A stretch of 22,324 nucleotides of DNA from an uncultured Lachnospiraceae bacterium. GTDB lineage: Bacteria; Bacillota; Clostridia; Lachnospirales; Lachnospiraceae. The notes under the pieces were generated by a model, which worked only from the letters and a program-made list of their open reading frames with translations, ran no database searches and had not been told where the DNA came from. The position numbers and the translations under genes were made by a program. Below are positions 18,574 through 22,324 of this stretch, piece after piece. The DNA is taken from NCBI GenBank assembly GCA_910586585.1, contig CAJUKA010000069.1, positions 1 through 22,324 on the forward strand, read 5' to 3'. Within the stretch, counting starts at the first letter, position 1. Every line of letters begins with the position of its first letter.

Positions 18574-20412
18574 ATGAAAAAGAAACAGGTTTTAGCAATG
18601 TCTATAGTGCTTGTCATGGCTATAGGGGGGGGGGTATTGACAGGATGCAGTTCCTCGTCTGATACGACTACCAGTGCGCCATCTGCAGATGATTCCGTAG
18701 CAGCGGATACAGAAACACCAGCAGACAGCAATACAGAATCAGCAGCAGATACGGATACAGAAGCTGCAGACACAAACACAGATACAAGCAGCGCATCCAA
18801 TACAGGTGCAGTCGATCCATTAAACTGGTCTGAATATAATGATTTAATCAAAGAAATTAAATCTACAACAGATTTTACAGAGCGTGAAGCAATGATGCAT
18901 CGTGCAGAGGATATCCTGATGGAGACAGGTGCAATCCTGCCACTCTATTACTACAATGATATTTATATGCAGAAGAGCAATGTTTCAAACATCTACGCAA
19001 ATCTTTATGGTTTTAAGTATTTCCAGTTTGCACAAGCAGATACGGATACTTTGAGATTGAATTTGGGTTCTGAACCAGATCATTTAGACCCAGCACTCAA
19101 TACAACTGTTGACGGTGCATGTCTTGCAGTTGCCAGCTTTGCAGGTCTTTATACCTATGATGCTGAAGGAAATTTACAGCCAGATTTGGTATCTGACTAT
19201 ACAGTCAGCGAAGATGGTATGACATATACCTTCAATCTGCTTCCTGATCTGAAATGGTCTGATGGATCTGAGTTAAATGCAAACGATTTCGTATATTCAT
19301 GGAATCGTGCAGTAGCAGAATCAACAGCCGCTGATTATGCATATATGTTTGACGTGATTGCGACAAATTCTGACGGTACACTTCAGATAGAGGCAAGTGA
19401 GGATGGACAGTCATTGACAGTTCAGCTTGGATCTCCTTGTGCATATTTCCTTGATCTTTGTGCATTCCCTGCATACTATCCAGTAAAGCAGAGCGCTGTA
19501 GAAGCAGTATCTGACTGGGAGACAAATCCAGGCGGATGGTGCCAGGAAGCAGGATTTGTAACAAATGGTGCATATACACTTGAGTCTTGGACACATGATG
19601 AATCAATGACTTATGTGAAGAATCCAAACTATCACAGAGCAAATGATGTAAAAGTTGAGAAGCTTGAAATGATGTTGAGTGCAGATGATACAGCAATTTT
19701 TGCTGCATACAATGCAGGCGATCTTGACTTTATTGATACTGTTCCAACAGATGAAATCCAGACATTGCTGGAGAACCCTGAGTTCTATATTGTTGATAAT
19801 CTTGGTACATATTATGTATCCTTCAATGTAAAGAGCAAACTCTTTGCAGACAAGACACCTGAGCAGGCAAATGCAATGAGACGTGCGTTTGGACTTTTAG
19901 TTGACCGTGACTATATTGCTGAAAATATCGGACAGACAGGCCAGAAACCTGCAAACTCATTTATTCCAGAAGGAATGGCTGATGGTAACGGCGGTGTATT
20001 CAAGGCAAATGATGATGCATACACATTTGCAAATGAAGATACAGTAGGATATTATGATCCATATGCACTTGATGAGAACGTTGAGCAGGCAGTAGAGCTG
20101 CTGAAGAGCGCAGGCTTTGAGTTTACAGATGACAATATGCTTTCCGATTCTACTCCGATTACATTTGAGTATCTGACAAATGATGGTACAGGTCATGTAG
20201 CAATTGCAGAAGCTATGCAGCAGGATTTAGCAGCGGTAGGCATCAACATGACGATTAAGACATGTGATTGGCAGGTATTCTTGAATGAGAGAAAAGCAGG
20301 AAATTACGATATTGCACGTAATGGCTGGTTAGCAGACTTCAACGATCCTATCAACATGCTTGAGATGTGGACAACAGAAAGCGGAAATAATGACTGCCAG
20401 TTTGGTAGATAA
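18574..20412 (+). CDS. oppA: OppA-type peptide-binding lipoprotein, apparently circularly permuted
   Basis: A 612-residue extracellular binding lipoprotein (SBP_bac_5/OppA family) for the adjacent transporter. A signal peptide (1-24) ends in lipobox L-T-G-C with Cys25 as lipid anchor. An Asp/Thr/Ser/Ala-rich linker (26-80) follows. Residues 81-153 (Y-N-D-L-I-K-E-I, then H-R-A-E-D-I-L, then P-L-Y-Y-Y-N-D-I-Y) are what normally forms the C-terminus of this family. The normal N-terminus starts only at about 157 ('L-R-L-N-L-G-S-E-P-D-H-L-D-P', 160-173) and runs to residue 612 ('N-N-D-C-Q-F-G-R'), where the tail is missing. Total length is normal, so the segment appears moved rather than duplicated. 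Ten consecutive G residues in codons 18-21 make the gene a candidate for slipped-strand phase variation. GGAGG (18557-18561) precedes the ATG by 12 bases. Opp family membership is certain; peptide specificity is not. Confidence 0.93.
   Translation: MKKKQVLAMSIVLVMAIGGGVLTGCSSSSDTTTSAPSADDSVAADTETPADSNTESAADTDTEAADTNTDTSSASNTGAVDPLNWSEYNDLIKEIKSTTDFTEREAMMHRAEDILMETGAILPLYYYNDIYMQKSNVSNIYANLYGFKYFQFAQADTDTLRLNLGSEPDHLDPALNTTVDGACLAVASFAGLYTYDAEGNLQPDLVSDYTVSEDGMTYTFNLLPDLKWSDGSELNANDFVYSWNRAVAESTAADYAYMFDVIATNSDGTLQIEASEDGQSLTVQLGSPCAYFLDLCAFPAYYPVKQSAVEAVSDWETNPGGWCQEAGFVTNGAYTLESWTHDESMTYVKNPNYHRANDVKVEKLEMMLSADDTAIFAAYNAGDLDFIDTVPTDEIQTLLENPEFYIVDNLGTYYVSFNVKSKLFADKTPEQANAMRRAFGLLVDRDYIAENIGQTGQKPANSFIPEGMADGNGGVFKANDDAYTFANEDTVGYYDPYALDENVEQAVELLKSAGFEFTDDNMLSDSTPITFEYLTNDGTGHVAIAEAMQQDLAAVGINMTIKTCDWQVFLNERKAGNYDIARNGWLADFNDPINMLEMWTTESGNNDCQFGR
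18625..18634 (+). repeat. Poly-G(10) tract in the oppA signal-peptide codons
   Basis: Ten uninterrupted G residues encode Gly18-Gly19-Gly20 and the first base of Val21. With nine G the frame reads TAT TGA directly after the tract. With eleven G it reaches TGA within about ten codons. Either change abolishes the mature protein. Confidence 0.95.
18744..18758 (+). repeat. 15-bp direct repeat, copy 1 (oppA linker)
   Basis: AGCAGATACGGATAC, identical to the copy at 19035-19049. It codes the linker residues A-D-T-D-T and stands before the displaced C-terminal-type block. Confidence 0.9.
19035..19049 (+). repeat. 15-bp direct repeat, copy 2 (oppA domain start)
   Basis: AGCAGATACGGATAC, 291 bp (exactly 97 codons) after copy 1 and in the same frame. 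It lies at the junction between the displaced block and the normal N-terminus of the binding domain. Excision between the copies would leave a conventional linker-to-domain junction. Confidence 0.9.
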
Positions 20413-20421
20413 GAATTTTAG

Positions 20422-20451
20422 AAATGGAATGGCATATGCCATTCCATTTTT
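20422..20451 (+). terminator. Terminator of the opp operon (28-bp perfect palindrome)
   Basis: AAATGGAATGGCAT (20422-20435) is followed directly by its exact complement (20436-20449) and TT. It begins ten bases after the oppA stop. The A-run on the left and T-run on the right could make it work in both directions. It leaves no room for a lost oppA tail. Confidence 0.85.
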
Positions 20452-20528
20452 ATGCACACGGACGCAAAGAGGAAATATGCAGCAAAAGCTGCTCGCGGAC
20501 TTATCTTTCCTATTTGATGATGTGGGAA

Positions 20529-20557
20529 TTGATAATTATGCACTTTTGTGGTAAACT
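20529..20557 (+). promoter_or_regulatory. Sigma-A promoter for the AEC permease gene
   Basis: TTGATA (20529-20534), an ideal 17-base spacer, and TAAACT (20552-20557). It lies after the opp terminator and about 50 bases before the permease ATG. Confidence 0.5.
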
Positions 20558-20569
20558 TGTAACAGTTTA
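20552..20569. promoter_or_regulatory. Inverted repeat overlapping the -10, possible operator
   Basis: TAAACT-TGTAAC-AGTTTA: perfect 6-bp arms around a 6-base centre. The left arm is the putative -10 hexamer and the right arm covers the predicted transcription start, a usual place for a repressor site. No regulator gene is adjacent. Confidence 0.4.
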
Positions 20570-20605
20570 GTTTCTGGATTCATATAAGAAGGGGTTTAAT
20601 AAGAC

Positions 20606-21553
20606 ATGGAAAATTTGATATTCAGCCTAAATGCTACAATTCCTATTTTCTTGGTGATGGTGGCAGGATATCTGTTTCGCCAGGCGGGGATTGTGGATGA
20701 TGGCTTTGTAAAGACTTTAAATTCCTTTAATTATAAAGTTACGCTGCCTGTTCTGTTGGTGGTAGATATCGCAGAGGCGGATTTTTATGCTGTCTGGGAT
20801 ACAAGATTTGTATTATTTTGTTTTTTGGTAACACTGTTATGTATAGTATTGATTTCATTGGCGGGGACTTTTTTTGTAAAAGAGAAGTCGATACGAGGGG
20901 AATTTATTCAGGCATCATATAGAGGCAGCGCGGCAGTTCTCGGCGTGGCATTTATGCAGAATATATATGGGACAAGCGCAATTGCACCGCTAATGATTCT
21001 GGCAACAGTTCCGCTGTACAATGTGGCCGCAGTCATGATATTGAGCTTCACTGCGCCAGGAGCAGGAGGACTTGATGGAAAAAGTTTTAAAAAGTCACTG
21101 CAGGGAATAGCAGCAAATCCAATCATCTGGGGGATTTTTATTGGCATGGTGATTTCTGTCAGCCGTATCAAACTGCCATTTATGATAAACAGAACACTGC
21201 ATAATTTTTCGGTTCTTGCGACACCGCTTGCATTAATTGGACTTGGAGCAGGGTTTGAGGGAAAGAAGGCATTGGCCAAGATAAAACCTACATTGGTTAG
21301 TACAGTGATTAAACTTTTTTTGATGCCTGCAATTTTTTTGCCTATGGCAGCATGGATGGGATTTACGAATGAAAAAATGGTGGCGATTTTGATAATGCTT
21401 GGAGCGCCAACAACGGTAAGCTGTTATATTATGTCGAGAAATATGGGACATGAAGGTGTGCTTTCGTCAAGTTGTGTGGTATCGACTACCTTTTTGAGTT
21501 CGGTGTTCATCACATTTTGGTTGTATCTTTTGAAGAGCTGGAGATTAGTATAG
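20606..21553 (+). CDS. AEC-family (auxin efflux carrier-like) permease
   Basis: A 315-residue integral membrane protein with about ten helices, matching the AEC family (PF03547) in length and layout. Helices lie near residues 5-23, 44-57, 68-90, 105-120, 125-148, 170-187, 200-217, 232-250, 256-277 and 288-310. The 'P-L-Y-N-V' segment (136-140) and the 'G-A-P-T-T-V-S-C-Y' break in the ninth helix (266-274) are typical of bacterial AEC carriers, which export or exchange small organic acids or similar compounds. The substrate cannot be told from the sequence. GGGG at 20591-20594 precedes the ATG by 11 bases. The lipoprotein gene downstream follows after 76 bases with no terminator between them, so the two may be co-transcribed. 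Confidence 0.88.
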   Translation: MENLIFSLNATIPIFLVMVAGYLFRQAGIVDDGFVKTLNSFNYKVTLPVLLVVDIAEADFYAVWDTRFVLFCFLVTLLCIVLISLAGTFFVKEKSIRGEFIQASYRGSAAVLGVAFMQNIYGTSAIAPLMILATVPLYNVAAVMILSFTAPGAGGLDGKSFKKSLQGIAANPIIWGIFIGMVISVSRIKLPFMINRTLHNFSVLATPLALIGLGAGFEGKKALAKIKPTLVSTVIKLFLMPAIFLPMAAWMGFTNEKMVAILIMLGAPTTVSCYIMSRNMGHEGVLSSSCVVSTTFLSSVFITFWLYLLKSWRLV

Positions 21554-21568
21554 GTGGAGAGTGTAAAG

Positions 21569-21588
21569 TTTGAAAGTGAACTTTCAAA
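21569..21588. promoter_or_regulatory. Inverted repeat between permease and lipoprotein genes
   Basis: TTTGAAAG-TGAA-CTTTCAAA: a perfect 8-bp stem with a 4-base loop, not followed by a T-tract. It could be an mRNA processing or stability hairpin, or a protein-binding site. Confidence 0.4.
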
Positions 21589-21629
21589 TATTGATTGGCA
21601 TGTGCACTAAAGCGCACAGGGGGTGTAAA

Positions 21630-22271
21630 ATGAGAAATCTTAAGAAAACAGCATGGGTAGTTGTATGTATTTTAACCGTGGGGCTCTTGTGGGGGTGTAC
21701 GTCAGATGCAGATATGAAAGCGTATTTGCAGGCGCTGTTGGATACATCATACAAAAATGATACGACAACATTTGTCAAGATAAAGCTTGGAACTGCGGAT
21801 GAGGCGAAGACGCTTTATGAGCAGGGGATTGATACTGGGGTCAGTTCTTTTTGCAGCAGGCTGGGAGTATCTGAGGATTATAAAGATGAATTTCGCCAGC
21901 TTTATATGGATATGCTGAAAATGGTTCGCTATCAAGTCGGTGACGCTCAAAAACAGAGTGATGGATCGTATATTGTTACAGTATCATATGAGAAGATGAA
22001 TATTTTTAAGCCTACACTGGAACTGTACCAACAAAATGTTGCGGCACTTGCTAATGAGTGGATGACAAATACGGACAATCCGCCTTCAGAAGAAGAGAAG
22101 ATGAAGGAAGTGGTTCTTCAGTTCAAAAAGAGTATGGAGACAGTATTGGCAGAGGTACAATATAATGAGGCTGAAACTATGACAATTCGAATTGAGTTGG
22201 TGGACAAGCTTTACACGCCAAATACCGATGATGTGGCGCAGCTTGAAAAGGTGTTGTTTGATGGGGAATAA
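21630..22271 (+). CDS. Small uncharacterised lipoprotein
   Basis: A 213-residue predicted lipoprotein. A positively charged N-terminus and hydrophobic core (8-20) end at L-W-G-C, with Cys23 as the likely lipid anchor. The Trp at the -2 position is an imperfect lipobox. The mature part is hydrophilic and helical, with a short beta-like segment ('S-Y-I-V-T-V-S-Y', about 126-133). The layout resembles small Firmicutes lipoproteins of the DUF5105 sort, but I cannot confirm membership. The frame is open 20 codons upstream; the ATG at 21630 was chosen because AGGGGGTG precedes it by about 6 bases and it starts the signal peptide. It may form an operon with the AEC permease. Function unknown. Confidence 0.8.
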   Translation: MRNLKKTAWVVVCILTVGLLWGCTSDADMKAYLQALLDTSYKNDTTTFVKIKLGTADEAKTLYEQGIDTGVSSFCSRLGVSEDYKDEFRQLYMDMLKMVRYQVGDAQKQSDGSYIVTVSYEKMNIFKPTLELYQQNVAALANEWMTNTDNPPSEEEKMKEVVLQFKKSMETVLAEVQYNEAETMTIRIELVDKLYTPNTDDVAQLEKVLFDGE

Positions 22272-22273
22272 AA

Positions 22274-22295
22274 ATTGAGCGCCAGCGCGCTCAAT
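22274..22295 (+). terminator. GC-rich hairpin after the lipoprotein gene
   Basis: ATTGAGCGC-CAGC-GCGCTCAAT: a perfect 9-bp stem starting two bases after the stop codon. It has no T-tract of its own and may act with the next hairpin. Confidence 0.6.
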
Positions 22296-22298
22296 CTG

Positions 22299-22320
22299 CA
22301 AAAAGCTGCGCTTTTTGTTT
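22299..22320 (+). terminator. Rho-independent terminator at the window end
   Basis: CAAAAAGC-TGC-GCTTTTTG: a perfect 8-bp stem followed by TTT. The A-run and T-run arms are consistent with bidirectional termination. Confidence 0.75.
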
Positions 22321-22324
22321 CAAT

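Noticed and set aside
18659..18815. Low-complexity Asp/Thr/Ala linker of OppA as a sign of a broken gene
   Set aside because: Such linkers after the lipid-anchored Cys are normal in Lachnospiraceae binding lipoproteins, and the frame is open throughout.
20360..20554. Small open frame overlapping the oppA end and running through the terminator
   Set aside because: It is out of frame with oppA, has no ribosome site, reads through the terminator palindrome and shows no OppA tail residues, so it is not the lost C-terminus.

Overview
The window (about 22.3 kb, all genes on the + strand) looks like chromosome of a Gram-positive gut-type Clostridia, most likely a Lachnospiraceae (Roseburia/Agathobacter-like). 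The evidence is the moderate-to-low GC with strong GGAGG ribosome sites, a five-gene oligopeptide ABC operon with the binding lipoprotein gene last, a giant Thr/Ala/Lys-rich surface protein, and a near-perfect flagellar sigma-D promoter, which suggests a motile host. No RNA genes, CRISPR arrays, insertion sequences or phage genes were seen.

Layout. (1) 35-8146: about 2,700 residues of a giant beta-rich repeat protein, 5'-incomplete or broken, with no visible export signal or cell-wall anchor, closed by a strong terminator. (2) 8276-10012: an O-antigen-ligase/polymerase-type membrane protein with a large extracytoplasmic insert. (3) 10125-11357: an uncharacterised coiled-coil protein behind a sigma-D type promoter, then a terminator. 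(4) 11647-14097: glycogen phosphorylase. (5) 14371-20412: an oppB-oppC-oppD-oppF-oppA operon behind a TTGACA/TATAAT promoter whose transcript would begin with a stem-loop. (6) 20606-21553: an AEC-family permease, and 21630-22271: a small lipoprotein, closed by two hairpins.

The most unusual object is the last gene of the opp operon. Its product carries the normal C-terminal segment of an OppA-type binding protein at the N-terminus, just after the lipoprotein linker, and lacks it at the C-terminus. This is an apparent circular permutation. The moved block lies between two 15-bp direct repeats exactly 291 bp (97 codons) apart, and an 8-bp sequence recurs at the block end and at the present gene end. 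In addition, a run of ten G residues lies in the signal-peptide codons, and gain or loss of one G would stop translation within a few codons. That makes it a candidate phase-variable ON/OFF switch. Together these suggest a surface peptide receptor under rearrangement or variation pressure, although assembly error has to be excluded.

Functionally, OppA would capture extracellular peptides, OppB/OppC form the membrane channel and OppD/OppF hydrolyse ATP. Glycogen phosphorylase mobilises stored glucan. The giant protein and ligase-like protein belong to the cell-envelope layer. Starts were moved downstream of the longest open frame for several genes where a good ribosome site marks a later ATG.
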